Below, in pieces: positions 9,087-17,605 of a stretch of DNA of 64,000 bases (positions within the stretch are counted from its first letter, which is position 1; each line of letters opens with the position of its first letter). Under the pieces are notes generated by a model. It had not been told where the DNA came from. It ran no database searches and was given only the letters and a program-made list of their open reading frames with translations. The position numbers and the translations under genes are program-made. Source of the stretch: Streptomyces avicenniae (GTDB lineage: Bacteria; Actinomycetota; Actinomycetes; Streptomycetales; Streptomycetaceae); NCBI RefSeq assembly GCF_000719135.1, contig NZ_JOEK01000021.1:1-64000 (forward strand). Direction: 5' to 3'.

Positions 9087-9964
9087 CACGCCGTCTCCTC
9101 GGAATCCTGCTCGAACTCGCCCTGCCCGTCGCTCTCGTGGCCGGGTACTGGGTGTGGTCGGAGCAGGCCGACAACTTCTACTTCCCGCCCTTCGGCGAGA
9201 TCCTCGACTACTTCCGGGAACTGTGGCTCTTCGACCGCGTCGGCAGCGACCTCGCCCCGAGCCTGCTGCGCATGCTCGCCGGCTACGGCATGTCGATCGT
9301 CATCGGCGTCTCGCTCGGCGTCCTGCTGGGAATGTCCCGGGTGCTGCGTACCGCAGCCGAGCCGGTCGTCGAGTTCCTGCGCGCCCTGCCCGCGCCCGCC
9401 CTGATCCCCTTCTCCCTCCTGATGTTCGGCGCCGGCGACGGCTCCAAGATCTTCGTCATCGTCCTCGGGTCCGTCTGGCCGATCCTGCTCAACTCGATCG
9501 ACGGTGTCCGCGGCGTCGATGCCCAGCAGCTCGACATGGCCCGCGCCTACCAGATCCCGCTCACCGCCCGGGTGACCCGGATCATCCTGCCCGCCGCGAG
9601 CCCACGCATCTTCGCCGGCATGCGGACCTCCCTCGCCATCGCGATCATCCTCATGGTCGTGTCCGAGATGGTGGCCAGCTCCAACGGCCTCGGCTACTTC
9701 GTCCTCGAATCCCAGCGGTCCTTCGCCATCCCCGACATGTGGACCGGCATCATCCTGCTCGGCCTGCTCGGCTACGTCCTCAACTGGCTGTTCCTGCGCG
9801 TGGAGAACCGCGTCCTGCTCTGGCACCGGGGCGTCAGAGGGCTCCTGCCGGCCGCACGCACCGGCGCCGGGGACCGGGGCCGCGCCACCGCGGCCACGAC
9901 CGCCCCCGCCGCCCCGCACCCGCCCTCGTCCACGCTCTCGTCCTCGGAGAAGTCTGATGCTTGA
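9083..9964 (+). CDS. ABC transporter permease, SsuC/TauC/NitT type (second copy)
   Basis: A 293-residue permease, start GTG 9083 overlapping the TGA of the previous gene. It has six hydrophobic segments, with the coupling motif DMARAYQIPLTARVTRIILP in the usual place. A low-complexity Ala/Thr/Ser/Pro tail of about 40 residues ends the protein. It is homologous to the preceding permease, so the membrane channel is probably a heterodimer, unlike SsuC or TauC, which act as homodimers. The next gene begins 8 bp before its stop. Confidence 0.85.
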   Translation: MTRRLLGILLELALPVALVAGYWVWSEQADNFYFPPFGEILDYFRELWLFDRVGSDLAPSLLRMLAGYGMSIVIGVSLGVLLGMSRVLRTAAEPVVEFLRALPAPALIPFSLLMFGAGDGSKIFVIVLGSVWPILLNSIDGVRGVDAQQLDMARAYQIPLTARVTRIILPAASPRIFAGMRTSLAIAIILMVVSEMVASSNGLGYFVLESQRSFAIPDMWTGIILLGLLGYVLNWLFLRVENRVLLWHRGVRGLLPAARTGAGDRGRATAATTAPAAPHPPSSTLSSSEKSDA

Positions 9965-10724
9965 AGTCACCGACCTGCGCAAGGTCTACGGCCCCGACCC
10001 GACCGCGGCCCCGGCCGTCGCCGACCTGTCCTTCACCGTCGGCGACCGCGAGTTCGTCTGCATCCTCGGCTCCTCCGGCTGCGGCAAGACCACGATGCTG
10101 CGCTGCCTGTCCGGCCTCGTCCCGGCCACCTCCGGCGAGATATCGCTGCGCGGCAAGGCCGTCACCGAGCCGCCCGAGGACATGGCGTTCGTCTTCCAGG
10201 ACTACAGCCGCTCCCTGCTGCCGTGGATGACGGTCCGCCGCAACGTCGCCTTCCCCCTGCGCTACAAGGGCATCGACAAGCGCGAGGCCGCCACCCTCAC
10301 CGACGAGGCGCTGGACGCCGTCGGCCTCTCCGGACGCGGCGACCGCTACCCGTGGCAGCTCTCAGGCGGCATGCAGCAGCGCGTCGCCATCGCCCGGGCG
10401 CTGGCGTACCGGCCCAGGATCCTGCTGATGGACGAGCCGTTCGCCTCCGTCGATGCGCAGACCCGCTCCGGCCTCGAAGACCTGCTCCTCAAGGTCTGGG
10501 AGCGCTACGACATCACCGTCCTGTTCGTCACCCACGACATCGACGAGGCCATCTACCTCGCCGACCGGGTGCTCGTGCTGCGCCCGCCGGCCAACGTCGG
10601 GCACGAGGTGACGGTCAACCTGCCGCGCCCGCGCCACCAGGTCACGACCAAGCAGGAGCCGGAGTTCGCCCGGCTGCGCGGCGAGCTGTACGCCGCCCTC
10701 GACGGCCGGTCGGTGGCCGCATGA
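9957..10724 (+). CDS. ABC transporter ATP-binding protein, SsuB/TauB/NitT type
   Basis: A 255-residue ATPase with Walker A GSSGCGKTT (residues 38-46), Q-loop VFQDYSRSLLPW, signature LSGGMQQR, Walker B ILLMDEPFASVD and switch His in VTHDIDEA. The Q-loop-LLPW pattern is characteristic of the nitrate/sulfonate/taurine family. It overlaps the upstream permease by 8 bp and the downstream binding protein by ATGA, so all four importer genes are translationally coupled. Confidence 0.9.
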   Translation: MLEVTDLRKVYGPDPTAAPAVADLSFTVGDREFVCILGSSGCGKTTMLRCLSGLVPATSGEISLRGKAVTEPPEDMAFVFQDYSRSLLPWMTVRRNVAFPLRYKGIDKREAATLTDEALDAVGLSGRGDRYPWQLSGGMQQRVAIARALAYRPRILLMDEPFASVDAQTRSGLEDLLLKVWERYDITVLFVTHDIDEAIYLADRVLVLRPPANVGHEVTVNLPRPRHQVTTKQEPEFARLRGELYAALDGRSVAA

Positions 10725-11725
10725 GCAGCCTCCTCCTGCGCCCGCTGCGCAAGCGGCGCCATCGCGCGGGGCTCGCCGCGCTCTCGGGCCTGCTGCTGGT
10801 CACCGGCTGCACCGACTACGGCGGCGACCTGTCCGGGGCGAGCATCTCCGGCGGCGGCGACGGCGACACGGTCGTCGTGTCAGAAACGGCCGGTACCCCC
10901 TCGGCGTTCCTCGCCTACGGGGTGCGCGAGGGATTCTTCGAGGACGAGGGCCTGAACGTCGAGGTCCGCCCGTCCTCCGGCGGCGCCAGCGTCATCCCGG
11001 CACTGCTCAGCGGCGACATCGACATCGCGGGGTCCAACGTGGTCTCGGCGCTGCTCGCGATGGGCCGCCGGATGCCGATCGAGATGATCGCGGCGGGCAC
11101 CAGCACCTCCGAGCGGGCCGATGACGACTTCTCGTCGCTGATGGTCCCCGCCGACAGTCCCATCGCGGGCCCTGAGGACCTCGACGGCGCGAAGATCGCC
11201 GTCAACACGCTGCAGAACATCAACGACATCGTGCTGCACTCGGTCCTCGCCGAGCACGGCCTGGGCAACGGCGACGTGCAGCTCGTGGAGATGCCGTTCC
11301 CCGACATGCCCGCCGCCATGGACAGGGGTGACGTGGACGCCGGGCTGCTGATCGAGCCGTTCGCCACCATCGGCCGGGGCGCCGGGCTGCGCGACATCGC
11401 CCGCCCCTACACCGCGACCCGGCCGAACCTGCAGATCGGCACCTACCTGATGACCGGCGACGAGATCGGGGAGGACCCCGAGCTGGCCCGGGCATTCCGG
11501 GCGGGCGTGGAGGCGACGGCTGAGTCGATCGCGCGGGACCCGCAGTCGTTCCGGGACGCGCTGCCGGAGATCAGCGAACTGGCGCCGGAGCTGGCCGCGC
11601 AGATCGACCTGCCGGACTGGCAGGGCGTCACCGACCGGGGGTCGATCGAGACGATCCACGCGGTGATGCGGGACATCGGCCTCACCGACGCCGAACTGGA
11701 CTACGACGAGGCGGTGTACGAGTAG
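10721..11725 (+). CDS. ABC transporter substrate-binding lipoprotein, NMT1/THI5-like
   Basis: A 334-residue lipoprotein, start ATG 10721 overlapping the ATPase stop (ATGA). An Arg-rich N-region, hydrophobic core and lipobox LVTGC (Cys about residue 28) anchor it outside the membrane. The mature part has the NMT1/SsuA-like fold signature: VREGFFEDEGLNVEVRPSSGG, then LLSGDIDIAGSN, DLDGAKIAVN and a second lobe with RGDVDAGLLIEPF. It delivers the ligand to the two permeases. The ligand is unknown; the neighbouring hydroxybenzoate-type pathway makes an aromatic acid plausible. Confidence 0.85.
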   Translation: MSSLLLRPLRKRRHRAGLAALSGLLLVTGCTDYGGDLSGASISGGGDGDTVVVSETAGTPSAFLAYGVREGFFEDEGLNVEVRPSSGGASVIPALLSGDIDIAGSNVVSALLAMGRRMPIEMIAAGTSTSERADDDFSSLMVPADSPIAGPEDLDGAKIAVNTLQNINDIVLHSVLAEHGLGNGDVQLVEMPFPDMPAAMDRGDVDAGLLIEPFATIGRGAGLRDIARPYTATRPNLQIGTYLMTGDEIGEDPELARAFRAGVEATAESIARDPQSFRDALPEISELAPELAAQIDLPDWQGVTDRGSIETIHAVMRDIGLTDAELDYDEAVYE

Positions 11726-11739
11726 GGCCTGGGCCGCGA

Positions 11740-11794
11740 AAGGGCGGCGGTCGGCGCGACGGGACGAGCAGGTCCCGCGCCGGCCGTCGCCCTT
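11740..11794. terminator. Bidirectional terminator between ABC and aromatic operons
   Basis: Arms of 19 nt (11740-11758 and 11776-11794) pair with two G-T-type mismatches around a 17-nt loop. The hairpin lies between two converging stop codons and probably serves both. Confidence 0.7.
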
Positions 11795-11816
11795 CTCCGC
11801 GGTCTTCCGGTCCTCC

Positions 11817-12623
11817 TCAGCCCCTGACCTGGTCGCTCAGCAGGTCCTGGAGCCGGTCGCGGGCATGCAGCAGGTCGGCCGCCAGCTCGCGGGCCTCCGC
11901 CTTCGACGGCAGCCGCGTCGCGGGGACCACGACCGCTATCGACGCCAGGGGCGTCTCCGCCAGGTCGCGCAGCACGGCGGCCACCGCGCTGATGCCGCGC
12001 TCGCCCTCCTCCACGTTCGTGGCGTACCCGTCGCGGCGGATCCCCGCCAACTCGGCCTCCAGGGCGGCCCAGTCGGAGACGGACGCCTCGGTGCGGGTGA
12101 CCAGCTCGCGGTCCGCGAACCGCCGGGACAGCTCGGCGGCGGGCATGGCGGCGAGGATCGCCTTGCCGGCGGCGGTGCAGTGGGCGGGCAGCACGACGCC
12201 GGTGCGGTTGCCGACGCGGACCGAGCGGGGGCTCTCCACGCAGTCAACGAAGCGGACGTTGCGGCCCTCCAGGAGGGACAGGCTCACCGTCTCCTGGGTG
12301 CGGTCGCGGATCTCCTCCAGGATCGGGCGGGCCACCTGCCGGATGTCGATACGGCCGATGGCGGCGAGCCCGATCTCGTTCAGCACCGGGCCGGGCCGGT
12401 AGGCGCCGTTGGGCTTCTCCTGGAGCACGAAGCCGCGCCGGCGCAGCGCGTTGAGCAGCCGGTGCGCGGTGGAGGGGGCGACGCCGAGCTGGACCGCCGC
12501 CTCGGAGACACGCAGGGCCTGCCGTTCGCCGATCAGCTCCAGGAGCCGCAGCGCGTTGTCCACGGAACTGGTGACGCCCTGGGACGCCGCGGGGGCCGCC
12601 GCCTCGGGAGCAGAATTCGACAT
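11817..12623 (-). CDS. IclR-family transcriptional regulator
   Basis: A 268-residue regulator. A Ser/Ala-rich tail is followed by the IclR winged helix (residues about 20-80: SVDNALRLLELIGE, LGVAPSTAHRLLNALRRRGF) and the effector-binding domain (CTAAGKAILAA, GERGISAVAAVLRD). IclR proteins with aromatic-catabolism genes usually bind the substrate or an intermediate and activate or repress the operon. It lies on the same strand as the gentisate genes, but a hairpin separates it from them, so it probably has its own promoter. The convergent importer may be in its regulon. Confidence 0.88.
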   Translation of the reverse strand: MSNSAPEAAAPAASQGVTSSVDNALRLLELIGERQALRVSEAAVQLGVAPSTAHRLLNALRRRGFVLQEKPNGAYRPGPVLNEIGLAAIGRIDIRQVARPILEEIRDRTQETVSLSLLEGRNVRFVDCVESPRSVRVGNRTGVVLPAHCTAAGKAILAAMPAAELSRRFADRELVTRTEASVSDWAALEAELAGIRRDGYATNVEEGERGISAVAAVLRDLAETPLASIAVVVPATRLPSKAEARELAADLLHARDRLQDLLSDQVRG

Positions 12624-12658
12624 GGAAGAAATCTACCCCAGAGTTTTTCGAATGCATA

Positions 12659-12691
12659 CGTCCCGGGCGGTCGAGTAAACCGCCCGGGACG
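12659..12691 (-). terminator. Hairpin between FAH-family gene and iclR
   Basis: GTCCCGGGCGGT (12660-12671) pairs perfectly with ACCGCCCGGGAC (12679-12690) around a 7-nt loop, extended by one C-G pair. It probably ends the catabolic transcript before the regulator gene. Confidence 0.6.
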
Positions 12692-12715
12692 CCGTGGACT
12701 TCCTGGGGTGGGGGC

Positions 12716-13600
12716 TCAGCCCTCGCGGACGTCGAGCGTCAACCTCCCGATCCGGCTGATGGCGGCCGTGAGCCGGTCGCCCGGCTCGATGGCGCCGACG
12801 CCGGGGGGCGCCCCGGTGAAGATCAGGTCGCCGGGCAGCAGCGTCATCATCGAGGACGCGTAGGAGACGATCTCGGGGACGGCCGTCAGCAGGTCCCGGG
12901 TGCTGACCTCCTGCCGCTTGACGCCGTTGACGTCGAGGGTGATCTCCAGCGTCCGGGGGTCGCCTATCTCGTCGGCGGTGACGATCACCGGGCCGAGCGG
13001 GCTGAAGGTGTCGTAGCTCTTGCGCCGCGAACGGTCGGCCGGGCTGCGGACGGTGATGTCGAGGCCGAGGGTGTAGCCGAAGACGTGGTCGAGGGCGCGC
13101 TCGGCCGGGATGTCGGCGCCGCCGTCGCCGACCACGACGACCAGCTCCGACTCGTGGTGGATCTCCTGGCCCGCGGCGACGATCTCCTTCGGCAGCACGA
13201 TGTCCTCGCGCGGCCCCGACAGGGAGGACGGCGCCTTCAGGAACACGTCGAAGTTCATCATCCAGGACTCGACGCCGCCCAGGGTGCGCTCCTGCACCTC
13301 GTGCATCTCGGCGACGTGGTCCGCGTAGTTGGACGCGCAGGCCACGATCTTGCTCGGGTTGAGCGCGGGGGCGCACAGCGTCACCTCGCCCAGCGGGCGG
13401 GCCCGGCCGGTCGCGGTCGCCGCCGCCAGGGCGTCGCGGACGCCGGCGAAGTCACGGCAGAGCCGCCGCCACCAGCCGGCGGTCAGCGGGTCGGCGTCGT
13501 GCGGCCACCCGAGTGCGTCCGTCACGTCCACCACCCGCTCGGTGCCCTCCGCCCCGGTCACGACGCCGAGCCGGTGGTCGTCGAACAGCGCCAGCCTCAT
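12716..13600 (-). CDS. Fumarylacetoacetate-hydrolase-family protein, probable fumarylpyruvate hydrolase
   Basis: A 294-residue FAH-family enzyme. NPSKIVACASNYADHV opens the catalytic domain. Metal ligands are visible in HHESELVVVVG and in the later GYTLGLDIT acidic residue, and the C-terminal GDLIFTGAPPGVGAIEPGD is diagnostic. In the gentisate pathway such enzymes split fumarylpyruvate (or maleylpyruvate) to fumarate (or malate) and pyruvate. It lies 53 bp downstream of the gentisate dioxygenase-like gene. No maleylpyruvate isomerase is in the window, so the isomerase is elsewhere or the enzyme acts on maleylpyruvate directly. Confidence 0.82.
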   Translation of the reverse strand: MRLALFDDHRLGVVTGAEGTERVVDVTDALGWPHDADPLTAGWWRRLCRDFAGVRDALAAATATGRARPLGEVTLCAPALNPSKIVACASNYADHVAEMHEVQERTLGGVESWMMNFDVFLKAPSSLSGPREDIVLPKEIVAAGQEIHHESELVVVVGDGGADIPAERALDHVFGYTLGLDITVRSPADRSRRKSYDTFSPLGPVIVTADEIGDPRTLEITLDVNGVKRQEVSTRDLLTAVPEIVSYASSMMTLLPGDLIFTGAPPGVGAIEPGDRLTAAISRIGRLTLDVREG

Positions 13601-13653
13601 CTTGGGAACCTTTCACAGAATCGAATGTCACAACGGGTCGCCGCCGGCCCTGG

Positions 13654-14781
13654 TCAGTCGAACACACCGGTGACGACCTGGGGTTCGGGCAGCGTCTCCT
13701 CGCGGTAGACGCCGAGGGCACGCAGCACCGGGGCGTCGCCGAGGCTGAAGAGATCGGCTCCGGCGGCCGAGCGGTGCTCGGCGGCGGACCACGACGGCAC
13801 GACGAACATGTCCCCGGCCGACCAGTCGAAGCGGCGCCCGTCGATGACGCTGCTGCCCTCGCCCCGGAAGACGACGTACACGCTGTTGCCGCTGCGGCGC
13901 ACCGGGGCCGACGAGCCGCCCGGCAGCAGCCGGTGCATGCCGCAGGCGAGCGTCGGCAGCACGCTGGCGCCCGAGTGCGGGTTGGTGAACTCGACGCTCA
14001 CCAGCGGGCCGCCGTCCTCGACGGCGAGCCGCGTCAGCTCCTCGTCGGTCGCCGACCAGCGGTAGACCAGCAGCGGGGAGGGCGCGGCGTCGAGCGGGCC
14101 GTCCACCGAGCCGGACGTCATCGTGGCGCCCGCCGTGCCGCCGCCGGCCACGTACGCCGTCTCCGACCGGTTGTGCTCGCCCTCGACGGGCTGGCGCAGC
14201 TCGGGGTGCGGCTCGAAGAAGATCGCGTCCAGCGCCTCGACCATGGGCAGGTCGAGGCCGTCGAACCAGAACATGCTGCCGTCGCCACCGTTGGCGTGGT
14301 CGTGCCAGGCGCCGCCGGGGGTGAGGACCAGGTCGCCGGGATGCATGTCGCAGGCGTCGCCGTTGACCGTCGTCCACACGCCTTCGCCCTCGATGACGAA
14401 GCGGATCGCGCCGGGTGTGTGCCGGTGGGCGGGCGCCGTCTCGCGCGGGCCGAGGCACTGGATCGCGCCCCACAGCGTCCCGGCGGCGTAAGGGCGCCCG
14501 CCGAGGCCGGGGTTGGTCAGCGACAGCACCCGGCGCTCGCCGCCGCGCTCCACCGGCACCAGGCCGATGGCGCGCTCGGCGAGCGGGCGCAGCACCGAGG
14601 ACCGCCACAGCCACGGCACGGCCCGGGGCCTGGGGGTCGGGGTGAGGAGCTGCTCGGTGATGGTCCACAGCGGGCGCAGGCCGGCGGCGGCGATGTCCTC
14701 GTACAGCGCCGCCAACTCCGGTTCCCCGTCGGCTGGTCCGGCCGCCGTGGTCTGCGCCTGCGTGTCGTCGAGTGTTGACAT
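13654..14781 (-). CDS. Gentisate 1,2-dioxygenase-like bicupin
   Basis: A 375-residue bicupin. The first cupin carries the metal-binding motif HRHTPGAIRFVIEGEG and a later WHDHAN histidine. The second cupin (GMHRLLPGG, VYVVFRGEG) is degenerate, as in known gentisate dioxygenases. The family uses Fe(II) to open gentisate to maleylpyruvate in the cytoplasm. It sits between a class A flavin hydroxylase and an FAH-family hydrolase, the expected order of steps. 1-Hydroxy-2-naphthoate or salicylate dioxygenase is an alternative within the family. Confidence 0.85.
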   Translation of the reverse strand: MSTLDDTQAQTTAAGPADGEPELAALYEDIAAAGLRPLWTITEQLLTPTPRPRAVPWLWRSSVLRPLAERAIGLVPVERGGERRVLSLTNPGLGGRPYAAGTLWGAIQCLGPRETAPAHRHTPGAIRFVIEGEGVWTTVNGDACDMHPGDLVLTPGGAWHDHANGGDGSMFWFDGLDLPMVEALDAIFFEPHPELRQPVEGEHNRSETAYVAGGGTAGATMTSGSVDGPLDAAPSPLLVYRWSATDEELTRLAVEDGGPLVSVEFTNPHSGASVLPTLACGMHRLLPGGSSAPVRRSGNSVYVVFRGEGSSVIDGRRFDWSAGDMFVVPSWSAAEHRSAAGADLFSLGDAPVLRALGVYREETLPEPQVVTGVFD

Positions 14782-14801
14782 GTCGGTCTCCTTGCCGGTG
14801 C

Positions 14802-16079
14802 TCAGTGGGCCGGGACGGCCTCGGACGGGGACGGGTGGCCGGGCGGCAGCCCGATCCCGAAGCGGCGCACGCTCTCCAGGAGCGACGCCCGCCGCATGTA
14901 GGCGCGCGCCCGGCCGGGGTCGGTCGCGATGGCGCGCATCTCGTCGTGCGAGGCGCGCCGCCGCGCCTCGTCGGTCTCCATCAGCCGCTGCGTGTTGCGC
15001 TGCGTGTCGGCCTGCACGTACTCGACGGCCACCCGGTGGCGCAGTTCGGCGAACGTGGACAGCTCGCTCTCGGCGTCGCCCTCGCCGGAGCGGATGCGGG
15101 CGATGCGGCGGGTGACGTCCATGGCGTCGTGGATGCCGCTGTTGAGGCCGACGCCGCCCATCGGGCTGTTGATGTGGGCGGCGTCGCCGATCAGGACGAC
15201 GTCGCCGGCTCGGAAGGTCTCGGCGACCCGCTGGTGCACGCGGTAGAGCTGGCGGTCAACGATCGGGTAGCCGCCGGGCCGGGGCGCGACGCCCTGGAAC
15301 TGCCGCTGCAGGGTCGCCTCGTCCTTGGCCTCGTCCTCGCTCTGCTCCGGCGGGACCGGCCACACGGCCCGCCAGGACTCGACGGTGCGCAGGAGGAACA
15401 GCCACTCGTGGGGGTCCGCCACGTAGTTGACGTCCGCGATGCCGGGCAGCGCCTCGGACAGGTCGATGGTGGTGCTGGCGATGAGGAAGCGCTCGGGGTA
15501 GGTGTAGCCGGTGAAGCCGACGCCGAGCGAGCGGCGGACGGTGCTGCCCGCGCCGTCGGCGCCGATCACGTGAGCCGCGTCGAGGGCGCTCGCCCCGCCC
15601 CGGCCCTCCACCAGCACGGAGGCGCCGCCGCCGGGCGCCGGCTCGACGCCGGTGACACGGGTGCCGAACAGCAGCGTGACGCCGGGGGTGTCCGCCAGCT
15701 GCCGGTGCAGCATGCGCACGAGGTGCTGCTGGTTGAGCTGGAGGCGGTAGGGATAGGGCGTCTCGTCGGCGAGCAGGGAGAAGTCGAACTCGGCCACCAG
15801 CCCGTCGCGGCGGTCGCGGAAGTGGTAGATCGGCACCTGCAGGCCCTCGGCGTGCATCTGCTCCACGACGCCGAGTCCGGACAGCAGTTCCAGGGTCGCG
15901 GCGTGGAACGTCGATGCGCGCCAGTCCGTCTTCGGCTCGTCCTCCGCCTCGACGAGCACCACCGGGACGTCCAGCCGCGCGAGCGATGCGGCGGCGACCA
16001 TGCCGACCGGTCCACCGCCGACGATGACGACCGGGCATCTCGAAAGGTCACGTTCATTTCCTGGCATGGCCCTAAACAT
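14802..16079 (-). CDS. FAD-dependent aromatic monooxygenase (class A flavin hydroxylase)
   Basis: About 425 residues. The chosen start is ATG 16079 with GGAA upstream; ATG 16067 is an alternative 4 codons in, and the longer frame from 16229 is unlikely. The dinucleotide-binding motif is VIVGGGPVGMVAAASLA. The DG motif is HVIGADGAGSTVRRSLG, and the FAD ribityl motif is GDAAHINSPMGGVGLNSG. The family includes 3-hydroxybenzoate 6-hydroxylase and salicylate hydroxylases. Being first in an operon with gentisate dioxygenase, it probably makes gentisate from a hydroxybenzoate; the exact substrate is inferred. Confidence 0.85.
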   Translation of the reverse strand: MFRAMPGNERDLSRCPVVIVGGGPVGMVAAASLARLDVPVVLVEAEDEPKTDWRASTFHAATLELLSGLGVVEQMHAEGLQVPIYHFRDRRDGLVAEFDFSLLADETPYPYRLQLNQQHLVRMLHRQLADTPGVTLLFGTRVTGVEPAPGGGASVLVEGRGGASALDAAHVIGADGAGSTVRRSLGVGFTGYTYPERFLIASTTIDLSEALPGIADVNYVADPHEWLFLLRTVESWRAVWPVPPEQSEDEAKDEATLQRQFQGVAPRPGGYPIVDRQLYRVHQRVAETFRAGDVVLIGDAAHINSPMGGVGLNSGIHDAMDVTRRIARIRSGEGDAESELSTFAELRHRVAVEYVQADTQRNTQRLMETDEARRRASHDEMRAIATDPGRARAYMRRASLLESVRRFGIGLPPGHPSPSEAVPAH

Positions 16080-16086
16080 GGCACAT

Positions 16087-16098
16087 GTTCCGCAGAAC
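16087..16098. promoter_or_regulatory. Candidate IclR operator before the hydroxylase gene
   Basis: GTTCCGCAGAAC is a 12-bp near-palindrome (5 of 6 pairs), just upstream of the hydroxylase start and next to an AT-rich promoter-like stretch (16110-16130). GCGGAA also occurs upstream of the ABC operon (near 8057). The link to the IclR regulator is inference. Confidence 0.35.
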
Positions 16099-16369
16099 TG
16101 AAAGCTGTCCGAAATTAATTCCTCTGTGCAGAAAAGATGGCAGCAGCCGAGGTGTACAGGTGGGTCGCGCACCCCCTCGCGACGTGCGCACTCCCCCACA
16201 GGGGGCGACGGGGAACCCTGGCACGGCACGGCTCGTCGGTGCCGTGCCGTCAGCAGGACACCGGGCCGACGACCACGCCGACCCGTCCGCCGATTTCACT
16301 CCATGGGCCACCGGTCGGCGCAGGTCCGGTGACTGACCTTCGGGCAACCGCGCACTTTCAAGTGGGTTC

Positions 16370-16901
16370 TTGTGGCACGTACCGCCCGAGGTGGACAGCG
16401 CTTCTCATGAATACGCGATGCCCGAACCGGCCCTGCGGGAGTTGGGCGGCGGCACAGTGGTCAACCTCACCAGCGGCTCCGCACGGCAGGCGCGCGAGCT
16501 CGCCGGATGGCTCGCGGGATACGGAGCGCGCCTCCTTGCCGGCGGGATCATGGCCGTGCTTGCGACGGTGGGGACGCAGGGAGCCTTCATCCTCACAGCG
16601 GTGCGCGTGATCTGTTCGACCGTGTCGCCCCTGTGCTCGGCCCTCTCGGCCGTTCTCCTTGGTGGGAACGGGAGCCGACCACGCGGTGGCGATGGTCCAT
16701 GCGGAGGGCGGCGACGTGGAGACGTTCAAGCAGGAAGTGCTCAGGCCGTGGATGGAGCAGATACTGGCGATCACGGTCGAGGGCGCCGATCCGAGCGAAT
16801 CCGTCCCGGACGAGTACAGCCCCGTGATGCAGGCGACCGGCCTGGAGAGCATTTTTGCCGCCTCGGAGGAGGCGGGTCCGCGGAACTGGCGGGACACCTG
16901 A
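16370..16901 (+). pseudogene. Decayed imine-reductase-like NAD(P)-binding oxidoreductase
   Basis: Three successive pieces of one protein family lie in three different frames. Frame A reads GGGTVVNLTSGSARQARE and GGIMAVLATVGTQGAFIL. Frame B continues with SGARDLFDRVAPVLGPLG. Frame C ends with VAMVHAEGGDVETFKQEV, RPWMEQILAITVEGAD and YSPVMQATGLESIFAASEE. The order matches the 6PGDH-like/imine reductase family (NLTSGTPEQAR, GGIMAVP, SGSR, PVLEPLG). The N-terminal Rossmann motif and part of the helical middle are missing. At least two frameshifts plus deletions make function impossible. Confidence 0.65.
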
Positions 16902-17605
16902 GCGCATCCCTGTGGCGGATGCGGCGCGCCGTCGCTGCCCGCTGAGCCACATCCAGGGGGTCCACGGGTAGGCGGAGCACCCCGGCTACGACGTGCCGGA
17001 ACTCCGGTGTGTGCTCAACCCGGCAGTGACCGTATCAAGTCCCCCCGGATACACGGCGGGAGCGGACTGGATCGGCTCGGCCAGTGCCTGGACAGAGGCG
17101 CGCAGCGCGTCGAGGTGCCAGCAACTCGGTCAATGCTGCGGCGGACTTGGTGGCCAGGGACGTGACCTGGCGGCGGGTCTGCGCTGATCGGCCCTGAGTG
17201 ACCTCTCGGCCGACTCGACACGGGTCCGGCAGGCCCGGGAGGACTCGTCCAGCCGGGTGGATGCCGTCCTCGGCGTCCACCGGGTAGGTGACAAGTCACC
17301 CGATCCGTGCGCCATGGCGTCCTCACGTGAGAAGGAAGGTCACAAGTCGAGCCGTTGGGGAGCTTGCCTGACCTGGGCGCGCGGGTGAGGTGATTGACCG
17401 AAGATCGCTCCAGGGGGTGATGGGCGGCCTCCCCGGGGCCCTGCGAGCGGGGCGGGCCAGGGGGAGGAACCGCGGGGGCCGCAGGACCGTTCACGGTCAA
17501 GAGCCGGGTGCGCCGCGCTCACGCCCCCTGGGGACAGGGGCGCCGGTCGCACCAGGCACACTTCACCTGGAGAACACGCCACCTATCGACCAGAAGAGGT
17601 CAGGG
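16902..17605. other. Unassigned DNA upstream of terD
   Basis: No frame here looks like a family I recognise. Long frames on both strands are low-complexity and lack a plausible ribosome site. With the pseudogene to the left, decayed DNA is likely. The last 60 bp contain the terD ribosome site. Confidence 0.35.

Noticed and set aside
17015..17500. 161-codon - strand frame upstream of terD
   Set aside because: Pro/Arg-rich, no ribosome site and no family resemblance; not reported as a gene.
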